A model generated the notes under the pieces. It saw only the letters and a program-made list of their open reading frames with translations. It ran no database searches and was not told the origin of the DNA. From an uncultured Dorea sp. (lineage in GTDB: Bacteria > Bacillota > Clostridia > Lachnospirales > Lachnospiraceae), in contig CAMSTW010000035.1 in the NCBI GenBank assembly GCA_947063855.1, forward strand, positions 1-34,943: a stretch of 34,943 nt of DNA. Reading direction: 5' to 3'. The translations under genes were made by a program, and so were the position numbers. Each line of letters begins with the position of its first letter. Positions within the stretch are counted from its first letter, which is position 1. Below are positions 1 through 7,682 of this stretch, in pieces.

Positions 1-372
1 CTGCATGGCTGTAAAACAGGGGAGGCAAAGATTACCGGAGCTTACCGTTTGCCATGCAGATATGTGATCCATACGGTAGGCCCCGTCTGGCGCGGCGGGC
101 AGGACGGGGAAGAACAGCTCCTTGAAAATGCGTACTGGAATTCCCTGCAGACAGCAGTTGCTCATGGGATTCGGACAATCGCATTCCCCTCCATCTCAAC
201 AGGGGTATATCGTTATCCGGTAGACAAGGCCGCGCTTGCAGCTGTCCGAACAGTCCGGAAATTTTGCGAAGAACATATGGATCAAATGGACATTGTGAGA
301 TTCGTTCTGTTTGACCGGGAAACCCTTGCTGCATATGACCATGCGGTCTGGGAAACAGAAATGGACAAATAA
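1..372 (+). CDS. Macrodomain (ADP-ribose-binding) protein, 5'-truncated by window edge
   Basis: The reading frame is open from base 1 and its start lies outside the window; about 123 C-terminal residues are visible. Macrodomain signatures are present: GAYRLPCRYVIHTVGPVW near the left edge and the diphosphate-binding loop PSISTGVYRYP further on. Macrodomains bind ADP-ribose, and this bacterial subgroup commonly hydrolyses O-acetyl-ADP-ribose or removes ADP-ribose from proteins. The catalytic N-terminal part is not visible, so activity cannot be judged. The stop codon directly abuts the ATG of the NERD gene, so the two are probably co-translated. Whether the gene is chromosomal or part of the mobile element cannot be decided from this window. 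Confidence 0.85.
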   Translation: MHGCKTGEAKITGAYRLPCRYVIHTVGPVWRGGQDGEEQLLENAYWNSLQTAVAHGIRTIAFPSISTGVYRYPVDKAALAAVRTVRKFCEEHMDQMDIVRFVLFDRETLAAYDHAVWETEMDK

Positions 373-957
373 ATGGAGATTTTTATATTTATCGGGATAG
401 GATGCTTTGCTTTTCTTGTTATTATAGCGGTACTGTTTTATGAAACCTATGAAGCGCCGGGAGTCAGGGCAGGAAAGCGGGGCGAAAAGGAAGCAGCAGA
501 GATAATAAAGCAGGTTTTACAGAAAGAAGATATACTGCTTACGAATGTCTGTGTGAAATACAAGGAAAAAGCAACAGAATTAGATAATGTTATTATCAAC
601 CGCAGAGGTGTATTTATTATTGAAGTAAAGAATTATAGCGGCACGCTTACGGGCAAAGAAGATGATTATGAATGGACAAAATATAAAGTCAGCAGGGGCG
701 GGAATACCTATGAAAAGCAGGTACGTAATCCAATAAAACAGGTCAGGCGCCAGGTATACATTTTAGCCCGGTTTCTGAAAGATTCTGGGATTCGTGTCTG
801 GGTTGACGGGTATGTGCTGTTATTAAACAATAATAGTCCGGTACATAATGATATGGTTTTGGAATCCTTTGAAGGGATTGACCGGGCGCTGCATGGTCGG
901 GCACATAATTTTTTAAACAGCGGTGCTGTTGCTACGATCAAAAAGTTACTACAGTAA
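373..957 (+). CDS. Membrane-anchored NERD (nuclease-related domain) protein
   Basis: A 194-residue protein. Residues 1-23 form one hydrophobic segment (IFIFIGIGCFAFLVIIAVLF), likely a membrane anchor. The NERD domain follows at about 34-175: GKRGEKEA, then ELDNVIIN with D71, and IIEVKNY with E84 and K86. This is the D...ExK arrangement of PD-(D/E)xK-like nucleases. NERD proteins are presumed nucleases in DNA processing or defence, but the role of standalone forms is unknown. The gene starts at the base after the macrodomain stop codon, suggesting one operon. It lies just left of the first accessory control cassette. Confidence 0.85.
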   Translation: MEIFIFIGIGCFAFLVIIAVLFYETYEAPGVRAGKRGEKEAAEIIKQVLQKEDILLTNVCVKYKEKATELDNVIINRRGVFIIEVKNYSGTLTGKEDDYEWTKYKVSRGGNTYEKQVRNPIKQVRRQVYILARFLKDSGIRVWVDGYVLLLNNNSPVHNDMVLESFEGIDRALHGRAHNFLNSGAVATIKKLLQ

Positions 958-1010
958 TTGGCCCAAATCGTAACAAAGAGCCGTATGAATCAGTGGTTAT
1001 ATTAATTTAA

Positions 1011-1064
1011 AACACAATATATAGATATATTTATCTTGACTATAACTATATATTGTGTTAAAGT
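1011..1064 (+). promoter_or_regulatory. Promoter inside a perfect 14-bp inverted repeat, copy 1
   Basis: AACACAATATATAG (1011-1024) is matched by its exact reverse complement CTATATATTGTGTT (1046-1059), 21 bp apart. Between the arms lies the -35 box TTGACT (1036-1041). With a 17-bp spacer the -10 is TAAAGT (1059-1064); TATAAA (1064-1069) is a poorer alternative by spacing. The right arm therefore fills the -35/-10 spacer, a typical repressor-operator layout. The same 14-mer pair occurs in copy 2 at 11865-11912. The cognate repressor is not identified. Confidence 0.75.
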
Positions 1065-1070
1065 ATAAAT

Positions 1071-1220
1071 GGATTAGATTTTTGTGCATGAGTGTTCTTA
1101 AAATGCAGCAGTAAATGTATTTGTTCCAGAAGATGACTGGAAGATAAATTTAAGGCTTAGCCTGACAAGAGACAAAAAAGACATCAAAAATTCAGAATGG
1201 GTTTTTGGTGTCTTTTTTTG
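1071..1220 (+). ncRNA. Structured leader or small RNA, copy 1
   Basis: This is the predicted transcript from the upstream promoter to the intrinsic terminator. Hairpins seen: P1 TGCAT (1085-1089)/ATGCA (1103-1107); P2 TTCCAG (1124-1129)/CTGGAA (1137-1142); P3 AGGC (1153-1156)/GCCT (1160-1163); P4 the terminator (1174-1219). Copy 2 (11924-12066) has the same order of elements with compensating changes in P2 and P3 and a conserved AAATTT stretch between P2 and P3. It may be a cis-acting attenuator of the downstream operon or a released RNA of about 150 nt. No leader peptide with a ribosome site was recognised. The 5' end is inferred from the promoter. Confidence 0.6.
1174..1219 (+). terminator. 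Intrinsic terminator between promoter and cargo operon
   Basis: The left arm at 1174-1190 (A6-GACATC-A5) pairs with the right arm beginning at 1202 (T5-GGTGTC-T7) over about 17 bp, with a single T-G wobble. The T-tract of the right arm acts as the uridine run. It lies downstream of its own promoter and 41 bp before the first gene, so readthrough would set cargo expression. Confidence 0.8.
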
Positions 1221-1260
1221 CGTTTTAGGATTGCCCTGCAAATAAACAGGAAGGAGGAGC

Positions 1261-1932
1261 ATGCTAATCCGAATGAATGGCACCGGTAAATACAGAACGA
1301 AAAGGCGGATAACAGAAAAGTTTGCAGTCTGTACAGAAGAAGGGGGAGAGTTTCCTTCTTTTTTTGTTGCCAGGCATGCGATAAAACAGTCCAGGGGAAT
1401 GTTTTGGGCGAACTGGTATCCGCCGGGATATCAGTATCTGCATGTCCGTGAAAGGAAAGGAGTACATATGGTTGATCTATTTGCTGATGTTCCGGAGGAA
1501 ATGATTGAGAATACCTTACAGACAATTAGAAGGAACCTTGACCGGGTAGGATTATATGGCGGCCATACGCTGAGGAAGCATACGGATATCCAGCTTCTGG
1601 CATTAAAAACCAGGCTGACGAAAGAGGATATCCGCTATGCAACATCCTATTGGGACGTGGAAGTAGCAAATGCGGTCGTAAGCGGGATCATGCATCAGTT
1701 TTTCGATTCCAGCATTACCGCATGGCTGAAATACAGCGGCAGCGATTGGATTTCGCTGATCGGACAGTTTCCACGGACGATAGGCTATGGGTTTCGGAAA
1801 GGTGAGGAGAAACTGGAAGAGAATCTAAGGAAAGCCTGCCTGGTGCTTGTAAAGGATGCGGATACAGACTGGGGCTTCCGGATTCTGACCAGTTATCCTA
1901 TGTTTGAGAGACAGGAGAGACAGCGTGGTTAA
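1261..1932 (+). CDS. RNase A-like (CdiA-CT type) toxin-domain protein
   Basis: A 223-residue protein with ribosome site AAGGAGGAG. From about residue 96 it resembles the bacterial RNase A-fold toxin domain known from contact-dependent inhibition proteins (Pfam RNAse_A_bac). It has GGHTLRKH with H102 and H107, a WD/AV...ITAWL helix region, an IGYGF strand, and the C-terminal motif ILTSYP with T210 and Y212. In the studied CdiA toxin, a His and a Thr-x-Tyr pair form the active site, so the key positions look kept. There is no signal peptide, pretoxin or secretion domain; residues 1-95 are unrecognised. It heads the cargo operon behind the inverted-repeat promoter and terminator. The next gene overlaps its stop and could be a partner or immunity gene. 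The family assignment rests on motif recall, not a search. Confidence 0.6.
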   Translation: MLIRMNGTGKYRTKRRITEKFAVCTEEGGEFPSFFVARHAIKQSRGMFWANWYPPGYQYLHVRERKGVHMVDLFADVPEEMIENTLQTIRRNLDRVGLYGGHTLRKHTDIQLLALKTRLTKEDIRYATSYWDVEVANAVVSGIMHQFFDSSITAWLKYSGSDWISLIGQFPRTIGYGFRKGEEKLEENLRKACLVLVKDADTDWGFRILTSYPMFERQERQRG

Positions 1933-2194
1933 GAAAATGAAGCTGTTGGTACTGATGGCCGGCAGGTACGACATTGTAAAGGGTGCAAAGATCCGGTTTT
2001 ATCTGGATGCGGACAAGAATCTGTACATTGCTTCCTGTGAACGGAAGGATTTTGGGATTGTGAAATTCGTAAAGGAGGGAAGCAAAAAAGACTTACAGAT
2101 GCTCGGCACAGAGTTTGACGGCGTTGTACTGCATACAGACTCAAACCAGTATCTGATGGAAGTGTTAGTAAAGGCAGAGGAAAGAGCGGCGTAA
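1925..2194 (+). CDS. Small protein overlapping the RNase A-like gene; possible immunity partner
   Basis: The likely start is GTG at 1925, with AGGAGA (1913-1918) about 6 bp upstream, giving 89 residues; a TTG at 1904 is less likely. The start lies inside the preceding gene, whose stop is at 1930-1932, so translation is probably coupled. The sequence begins MVKKMKLLVLMAGRYDI and alternates strands and charged turns (KIRFYLDADKNLYIASC, GVVLHTDSNQYLMEVLV), suggesting a small alpha/beta cytoplasmic protein. I do not recognise a family. A toxin-immunity pairing is inferred only from the overlap and position. Confidence 0.7.
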   Translation: MVKKMKLLVLMAGRYDIVKGAKIRFYLDADKNLYIASCERKDFGIVKFVKEGSKKDLQMLGTEFDGVVLHTDSNQYLMEVLVKAEERAA

Positions 2195-2241
2195 TAAAAA
2201 ATGGAAATTACCTGTATTCATGCCTTACAGGAGGGAGAAAG

Positions 2242-2550
2242 ATGATTGGAAACAGGAGAGGAAGAAGGAGCAGAAAGCTTTTGAAATGGATCAGCAGATA
2301 CAGCGGATACTGGCATCTGATCTGTACGCCGGGTGATGAACACATGAATATGGTGACGGCAAGAAATATCATCAAATGCCTGGCAAAACATGGGCTGTAT
2401 GAAATTATTTTTGTGTTTTTAAGCGTCCACAGGGAGGAGGCATTTGTAAAGAACATGCTGTCGTATGTAAGCCTGGATCTTATGCTTAAGGAGATTCAGC
2501 ATAACGGCATGGATGGGATTCTTAGGATGCTTGACGAACATTTGCGGTAG
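2242..2550 (+). CDS. Unknown basic protein, 102 residues
   Basis: Ribosome site GGAGGGAG lies just before the ATG. The N-terminus is strongly basic (MIGNRRGRRSRKLLKW), followed by a mixed helical body with a hydrophobic strand YEIIFVFLSV around residues 53-62. No known motif is recognised. It lies 47 bp after the preceding gene in the same direction and probably shares its transcript. The basic N-terminus would suit nucleic-acid contact, but that is only a guess. Confidence 0.6.
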   Translation: MIGNRRGRRSRKLLKWISRYSGYWHLICTPGDEHMNMVTARNIIKCLAKHGLYEIIFVFLSVHREEAFVKNMLSYVSLDLMLKEIQHNGMDGILRMLDEHLR

Positions 2551-2638
2551 TAAACGCTAAGGGCAGCGCCAGGAAGAAAGCTTTTCTGCCCGTAACCAGA
2601 GGATATGCCGGCACGGTCATCCGTAAAGGAGGTGTGCG

Positions 2639-2944
2639 ATGTCAATTTGGAATGAGGACAGCGGCTATTACTGTTTACTGATTGCGATTTTCTGCGATGT
2701 GGACGTGTCGGAGGCGAAACTGATCTATAAATATGGGCCGGAGCATCCGGTCAGCAGGAAGATTTTTAGAAAAAAATTAAAGGTTGAAGATGTGGAGGTT
2801 ATGGAAAAAGAGACAATGGGGAATCTAATGTACCGGATGCGGAAAGAAGGGTATACGCTGGAAGAGATTTCCAATGCGTTTGGTTGCTATCCTTCCACGG
2901 TAAAAAGAAGGATTGAAAAGGCAAAGAGCAGGAAGGGGGAATAG
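2639..2944 (+). CDS. Small helix-turn-helix protein
   Basis: A 101-residue protein with a strong ribosome site (AAAGGAGGTG). The C-terminal part carries a helix-turn-helix, about residues 71-96: EGYTLEEISNAFGCYPSTVKRRIEKA. This resembles the recognition helices of sigma region 4 and small phage or plasmid regulators. The N-terminal half (DSGYYCLLIAIFCDVDVSEAK) is unrecognised. It may be a local transcription regulator of the element and is one candidate to bind the inverted-repeat operators. Nothing in the sequence proves that link. Confidence 0.65.
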   Translation: MSIWNEDSGYYCLLIAIFCDVDVSEAKLIYKYGPEHPVSRKIFRKKLKVEDVEVMEKETMGNLMYRMRKEGYTLEEISNAFGCYPSTVKRRIEKAKSRKGE

Positions 2945-2948
2945 GAAA

Positions 2949-3539
2949 ATGATGGCGCAGGCAAAGTCGCCCGGAGCATGGGAGCAGGAGTTTGTCCGGC
3001 TGTCTTATGAATGGGAAAAGGTATATGTCTATGGTGATGCTGCCGGCATGTGCACGGATGGGGTGATTTTGGACCGGATCCGGAAGGAGCTTTTGGAGAT
3101 TAAGGAAAAGTTGGGTGTTAAGGGAACAGATGAAAGATTGACAATCCCGCCGGAAGTGCCAAAAAGCTTCATGGCATGTGCGGACGAGATCCGGGCACAG
3201 GCACAATGCGCGGTGCAGGAGTACCTGGCAATGGAAGAATACCGGTATATGCAGGCCGTTCTTCCAAAGCTGACGCCGAAACAAAAAAAGGGTACCCGTG
3301 TACTGGAAGTTTCCGGGAAGGTGATGGGGCTTGCAGATGCACTTGCAGAAGACAACCTGGTAGTTCTGAGGGAATATGGAAGTCCGGGTATGCTGACGGG
3401 TTTGATTGTGGAAACGGCAAAAAAGCTGCAGGGTATTCCGTTAAAGCCGGCAGCGGTTCCTGAGAAAAGGCAGGAGGATCAGCAGGAAGACTGGCAGGTG
3501 GAAGGGCAGATGAGTATTTATGACCTGGCAGTTACATAA
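2949..3539 (+). CDS. Unknown 196-residue protein with C-terminal clamp-motif-like QMSIYDL
   Basis: Start ATG at 2949 (a second ATG at 2952) is chosen for the AGGAAGGGGG ribosome site; an upstream in-frame ATG at 2913 lies inside the previous gene. The body is mostly helical and charged (DRIRKELLEIKEKLGVKG, CADEIRAQAQCAVQEYLAMEEYRYM). A Gln/Glu-rich tail (EKRQEDQQEDWQVEG) ends in QMSIYDLAVT. QMSIYDL at 187-193 resembles the bacterial sliding-clamp-binding consensus QL(S/D)LF, also present in the PcfK-like and PP-loop proteins here. No enzyme family is recognised. Confidence 0.65.
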   Translation: MMAQAKSPGAWEQEFVRLSYEWEKVYVYGDAAGMCTDGVILDRIRKELLEIKEKLGVKGTDERLTIPPEVPKSFMACADEIRAQAQCAVQEYLAMEEYRYMQAVLPKLTPKQKKGTRVLEVSGKVMGLADALAEDNLVVLREYGSPGMLTGLIVETAKKLQGIPLKPAAVPEKRQEDQQEDWQVEGQMSIYDLAVT

Positions 3540-3556
3540 GGGAAAGGAGAAAACGA

Positions 3557-3982
3557 ATGGTAGACCAGAGTAAAATAGCGGAAATATTTAATGATTTTAT
3601 GTCCCTGTATCTGGGGAGAGAACAGATGGGGATTGAAGAGCTTTGCAAAAGGCACGATTATCACCGGATGCTGATGGGGCTTCTTTCCAATCTGGATGAA
3701 GCGGCAAAAATACCGGTCCCGGTCGTCATAAAGGAATGCTATGAGGTATATAAAAAGTACCGGAACAGGGAAATGACGGAGCCGGACTATGAAGCCCTCA
3801 TAGAAGAGACCAGAAAGCTTTCGGATAAATGGAAGTCAAACAAATGGTGTACCCGCATCCTTGTAGAACTGGTAGGGCTTTTGGAAGAGGATGATAAGGA
3901 ACGCAGGAGGATTGCAGAGGAAGTGGAACGGGAAATGGAAGAGATGGAGGAGAAAATGCTCAGGCAGGAGAATGCAGCATAA
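3557..3982 (+). CDS. Unknown helical protein, 141 residues
   Basis: Ribosome site AAAGGAG, start ATG at 3557, 17 bp after the preceding stop. It is predicted all-helical, with a C-terminal run of charged heptad-like residues (DDKERRRIAEEVEREMEE) at about 117-134 that probably forms a coiled coil. Earlier segments (GIEELCKRHDYHRMLMGLL) are also helical. No family is recognised. It is the last gene before an intrinsic terminator and so appears to close the first cargo operon. Confidence 0.6.
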   Translation: MVDQSKIAEIFNDFMSLYLGREQMGIEELCKRHDYHRMLMGLLSNLDEAAKIPVPVVIKECYEVYKKYRNREMTEPDYEALIEETRKLSDKWKSNKWCTRILVELVGLLEEDDKERRRIAEEVEREMEEMEEKMLRQENAA

Positions 3983-3986
3983 CAGG

Positions 3987-4014
3987 TGGAGAGTCAGCGG
4001 GCTCTCCATTTTTG
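3987..4014 (+). terminator. Intrinsic terminator after the first cargo operon
   Basis: TGGAGAG (3987-3993) pairs with CTCTCCA (4002-4008), with an 8-base loop and a run of five T. It separates the 1261-3982 operon from the PcfK/PcfJ group. Confidence 0.75.
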
Positions 4015-4083
4015 CACCCGGAAGCGTAAAAACCAAATAGGTAAGAGAAGCTTTAAAGATAAATCAAGAAGGAGGAAACAGCC

Positions 4084-4905
4084 GTGTATGAGAAACTGAT
4101 CAACAATACAGAAGAATTGAATGCAATGGCAGTGCATCTCAGGAACTCGCAGAATTTTTCAGAGCTTAAGGTGTTAGCGGCCCAGTGGCTGGTGCCGGAG
4201 CAGGATGTGGAGGATTTTATCAAAGGGAAGAGGTTCCAGCTTGCGGAGATCCCGCTGTCTGAAAAAGATTATGCTTCTGCAACGGAAAAGCTGCAGGAAG
4301 AGATGTGGCATATGAAAGACCAGCTTTTTACGGATATTGTAGGCAGATATCTGATGAAAAAGGCAGAAGAAGACCCTATGTTTGGAATCCAGGTATTAAA
4401 GAAGCAGAAAACGCTCCAGAAATGCATGAACTATATCATGGAGCAGGCGTATCAGATGGCGGAAAAAGAGCATGATACCAGGTTTGGCGGGAAAAAGAAT
4501 CCGAACCGCCGGGCAGACAACGCACATCAGTCTATCGGTATGGGAATATCGGAGACGCAGGTATATCAGTGGGCGGATGCTTATTATGCCCTGGATGATG
4601 AAGCTGCGGAGGCGAAAGCACGAAAGGCAGAAACGAAAAAGCGGCTGAATTCCCTGAAAAAGAAGGAGGAACGCAAGAAAAAGAGCGCTTCATCCGGGAG
4701 TTCTTCAGCAAAAGGCGTATCGGAAGAGAAAACAGAAAAGACCGCAGAAAAAGAAGACGAGACGCCGGAAAGGGAATCGGAGGCAAAAGGGCAGGCGAAA
4801 GGGACAAAGAAATCTGTAGTGACACCGGTTCAGATGTCCTTGTTTGACATGATGGCAGAAAAAAACGAAGAAACAAATGGAGAGGAAAAGAGTGAGAGCA
4901 TTTAA
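4084..4905 (+). CDS. PcfK-like / AcrIIA9-family protein
   Basis: 273 residues from a GTG start preceded by AAGGAGG. The N-terminal and central part (about 1-185) matches my recall of the PcfK-like family (PF14058): a long helical segment FTDIVGRYLMKKAEEDP, QKTLQKCMNYIMEQA, then GMGISETQVYQWADAYYA. Members of this family include the Cas9 inhibitor AcrIIA9, so anti-CRISPR activity is possible but unproven for this protein. Residues 190-273 are a low-complexity Lys/Glu/Ser tail. It contains QMSLFDM at 250-256, close to the sliding-clamp-binding consensus. It overlaps the start of the next gene and leads the PcfJ operon. PcfK and PcfJ were named from conjugative plasmid pCF10 and travel together on mobile elements. 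Confidence 0.8.
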   Translation: MYEKLINNTEELNAMAVHLRNSQNFSELKVLAAQWLVPEQDVEDFIKGKRFQLAEIPLSEKDYASATEKLQEEMWHMKDQLFTDIVGRYLMKKAEEDPMFGIQVLKKQKTLQKCMNYIMEQAYQMAEKEHDTRFGGKKNPNRRADNAHQSIGMGISETQVYQWADAYYALDDEAAEAKARKAETKKRLNSLKKKEERKKKSASSGSSSAKGVSEEKTEKTAEKEDETPERESEAKGQAKGTKKSVVTPVQMSLFDMMAEKNEETNGEEKSESI

Positions 4906-5422
4906 AGGATTCCGTAAGGATCTGACCTGTCTTGGTTTCCAGTTCCGAGAGGATAAGGTAAACCGTACGGAGAAAGCAAATTGTGCAGAAAATGGCTTCC
5001 ACTGTGCAGAAAATCCGTTGGACTGCTTTTGCTATTATCCCGACTGGCGGGGTTCTGTTTATTATGAGGTAGATGCAGGCGGGGATCTGGATGAGGATGC
5101 GGTAGACAGTAAGATATCCTGTACGGAAATGCGCCTGGTCCGACGTCTTTCGCTGGAGCAGATGCTTTTTGAGGCGGCAGTCTACATGGTAGAACATCCG
5201 AAACGTCGGTGGAACAGTGGGATATGCAGAGAAACAGGTACGGCCTGCAATGGATACGGGGTAGTCCGCGGGAAAAATCCAAGAGCAGCAGGAGAAAAAG
5301 GAGATTTCTTATTAATCCTGAAGGAAGAGCAGAACAGCCCTGAGATTGAAGAGATCGCACTGATAAACATTGACGGGAAACGCTGGCATCCACACAAATT
5401 TTATGATGCTTATGGAAAATAA
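4892..5422 (+). CDS. DUF7666-like protein
   Basis: The chosen start is GTG at 4892, with GGAGAGG (4879-4885) as ribosome site; an ATG at 4877 in the same frame has none. This gives 176 residues beginning MRAFKGFRKDLTCLGFQF. The opening 'RAFKGF...L.C.GFQ', then NGFHCAENPLDCFCYYP, fits the DUF7666 family as I remember it, a domain common on phages and plasmids with no known function. Cysteines at CAENGFHCAEN and LDCFCYY could bind metal. It overlaps the PcfK-like gene by 14 bp and lies 17 bp before pcfJ, so all three are probably co-expressed. Confidence 0.65.
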   Translation: MRAFKGFRKDLTCLGFQFREDKVNRTEKANCAENGFHCAENPLDCFCYYPDWRGSVYYEVDAGGDLDEDAVDSKISCTEMRLVRRLSLEQMLFEAAVYMVEHPKRRWNSGICRETGTACNGYGVVRGKNPRAAGEKGDFLLILKEEQNSPEIEEIALINIDGKRWHPHKFYDAYGK

Positions 5423-5439
5423 GAAGGGAAGTGGAAGGC

Positions 5440-7620
5440 ATGAAGAAAAAAGAATTAATGACGCTGACACCGGCTGGGGTGACGTCATATGTGAGAGCAA
5501 TGGCTAAAAAGGAAGCTCCTGACAATGGATCTTTGTATAAGAAAACAGGGAAGAGCTATTACTATCAGCTCTGTTTACGTGCAAAGATTGAAAAAGGCTA
5601 TCTGATCATTTCTGTTTATTTACCAGAGTTTGTCCGTGCAGGAGCCAAAATTCCGGCATATGTGGTGTATTTTGATAAAAAGGAAGATGATTTTATCACC
5701 TTTGAGACGGATAGTGGAAAATGGAGAAAATCCATGCTGCATAACCTGGAATGTTCAGGATATTACCTGTATGATCCGAAAACTTATATCAGCAGGAGAG
5801 ATGGGAAATTAATTTCCGAATATTTAGGAACAGAGACTAGAACCTACAGAGATTTATGGGAATATCAGGAGAGAATACGGGAGCGGCAGCTGATTGCACG
5901 TCATAAAAAGAAAACGGATGTATGGGATAAAGCCATGGAGCCAGTGCCCGGACTGCCAAAAGACTGGGAACGGTGGATTCTTAGAAATGCTGTTTCTGAA
6001 CACTATATCTTTTACAAATACAAAAAAGGTGGTGCAACGGAAGGATACTGCACGCATTGCGGGAGGACTGTGGAGATTAAAGCTCCAAAATATAATCAGC
6101 CGGGAGTATGCAGCAGATGCAGGCAGAAAATTATCTTTAAGTCTGTAGATAAAGCGCCTTCCTTCTGGACGGACGAAGAGGCGGCATATCTGATCCAGCG
6201 TTGTAAACCTGGAATTATTTTAAGGAAGTTCCACGTGCGCATGATTCTTCGTAAAGGAAATTTTCAGAATCCTGAAGTGTACTATTCGGAAACCAAGCGT
6301 TTTCTTTACGATGAAAAGTTTCGTGAGGAACCTTATTATTATGATAATTTCAAGAATCGGGGAGACCGCTGGATTGGCGGTGAAGGCTGCAATTACCGGG
6401 GATATTATTATTACTACTATTATGTTCCCTCACCGATAGAAGGAAAAGTATATCAAAGGACACTGCCTGATTTAGGACGGAAAGAATTAAAAGAAACCGG
6501 ATTGATACAGTATATGCAAAATCATCCTGTTTCAAATCCCCGTAAATATCTGAAAGCATGGGAAAAAATTCCGGTATTAGAGCAGATTCTAAAAGCAGCT
6601 CTTAAAGGTCTGTCAGAGGAATTGATAGAAAACCCGGAAAAACTTATCTGGAGGGATACAAAAGGCGGGCTTGCAAAACGGCTGGAAATTGATAATGCCA
6701 AACTGAAACGGCTGCGGGAGATGGATGGAGGATTCCATGCCTTATGCTGGCTTCAGCAGGAGAAGAAAGAGAATATCTGCCTGCCGGATGATTTGCTCTG
6801 CTGGTTTATCAAAAATGATATTTTACCAAAAGATCTTGTATTTATTCATGACCGGATGAGTTATGTACAGGTAAAAAATTATCTTGTCCGCCAGAATGTA
6901 GGAACGGATGATAGTATCCGTCAGGTGCTGATTACCTGGAAAGATTATCTTTCTATGGCAAAGCGTGTCAAAATGAACGTATATGATGAGATTGTATACA
7001 GAGCTTCCAAACTGTATCAGAGACATAAGGAACTGGCGGAATATATACAGAAGAATGAACTGTCGGTAACGGCGGGGGAACTGGAAGAAGAGTATCCTTA
7101 TATCAATGATATTCTCCCAAGGTTACAGGAGAAATATGAATACTCGAATAAGACGTATACAATTCTTGCACCGAGAACGATCAAGGATATTTTGGAAGAA
7201 GGACAGGCATTACACCATTGTATTGACAAGAAGAAGGAGTATTTCGACCGGATCAATAGTCAGGAGAGTTATATCCTGTTCTTAAGGAAGACAAAACAGC
7301 CAGACCAGCCTTACTATACGCTGGAGGTGGAGCCGGGAGGTGTGATACGGCAGAAACGTACCGAGTATGACCGGCAGAAGAAGGATATTGAAGAGGCATC
7401 GGAATTCTTACGGAAGTGGCAGGCGATTGTCCAGAAAAGGCTTACCAGGGATGATGTTACGCTGGCGGAAAAGAGCCGGGAGATCCGGATAGAGTCTTAT
7501 GCCGAAATGCGGAAGAAGAAAGTGAAGATCAACGGCGGCCTTTTTAGAGGACAGTATCTCGCAGACATTCTGGAAGCGGATCTGATGGAGATTCCGGATA
7601 CGGGAAAAGAAGCTGCATAA
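5440..7620 (+). CDS. pcfJ: PcfJ-domain protein
   Basis: Start ATG at 5440 is preferred over GTG at 5431, because AGGGA (5424-5429) is then properly spaced; 726 residues. A zinc ribbon lies at about 204-227 (CTHC...CSRC). A tyrosine-rich stretch follows (GYYYYYYYVP, near 325). The PcfJ domain is near the C-terminus, about 573-645: APRTIKDILEEGQALHHCID, then YILFLRK and YYTLEVEPGGVIRQKR. PcfJ was named on the conjugative plasmid pCF10; its biochemical role is unresolved, and relatives are common on mobile elements beside PcfK. The full-length frame and intact Cys pairs suggest a functional gene. The 5' part is more AT-rich than the 3' part. Confidence 0.85.
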   Translation: MKKKELMTLTPAGVTSYVRAMAKKEAPDNGSLYKKTGKSYYYQLCLRAKIEKGYLIISVYLPEFVRAGAKIPAYVVYFDKKEDDFITFETDSGKWRKSMLHNLECSGYYLYDPKTYISRRDGKLISEYLGTETRTYRDLWEYQERIRERQLIARHKKKTDVWDKAMEPVPGLPKDWERWILRNAVSEHYIFYKYKKGGATEGYCTHCGRTVEIKAPKYNQPGVCSRCRQKIIFKSVDKAPSFWTDEEAAYLIQRCKPGIILRKFHVRMILRKGNFQNPEVYYSETKRFLYDEKFREEPYYYDNFKNRGDRWIGGEGCNYRGYYYYYYYVPSPIEGKVYQRTLPDLGRKELKETGLIQYMQNHPVSNPRKYLKAWEKIPVLEQILKAALKGLSEELIENPEKLIWRDTKGGLAKRLEIDNAKLKRLREMDGGFHALCWLQQEKKENICLPDDLLCWFIKNDILPKDLVFIHDRMSYVQVKNYLVRQNVGTDDSIRQVLITWKDYLSMAKRVKMNVYDEIVYRASKLYQRHKELAEYIQKNELSVTAGELEEEYPYINDILPRLQEKYEYSNKTYTILAPRTIKDILEEGQALHHCIDKKKEYFDRINSQESYILFLRKTKQPDQPYYTLEVEPGGVIRQKRTEYDRQKKDIEEASEFLRKWQAIVQKRLTRDDVTLAEKSREIRIESYAEMRKKKVKINGGLFRGQYLADILEADLMEIPDTGKEAA

Positions 7621-7682
7621 CAGGATTTTAGCTGGAGTATGATGGCACAAATTGAAAAAGAAAGGACGGAGGAACGAATGAT

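Larger units (their letters stand above)
961..1260. other. Intergenic control region of the cargo operon
   Basis: This 300-bp gap contains the first copy of the inverted-repeat promoter (1011-1064), a structured leader (about 1071-1173), an intrinsic terminator (1174-1219) and the ribosome site AAGGAGGAG just before the ATG at 1261. No convincing coding frame is visible. A related arrangement recurs at 11865-12128 before the excisionase gene. Confidence 0.8.
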
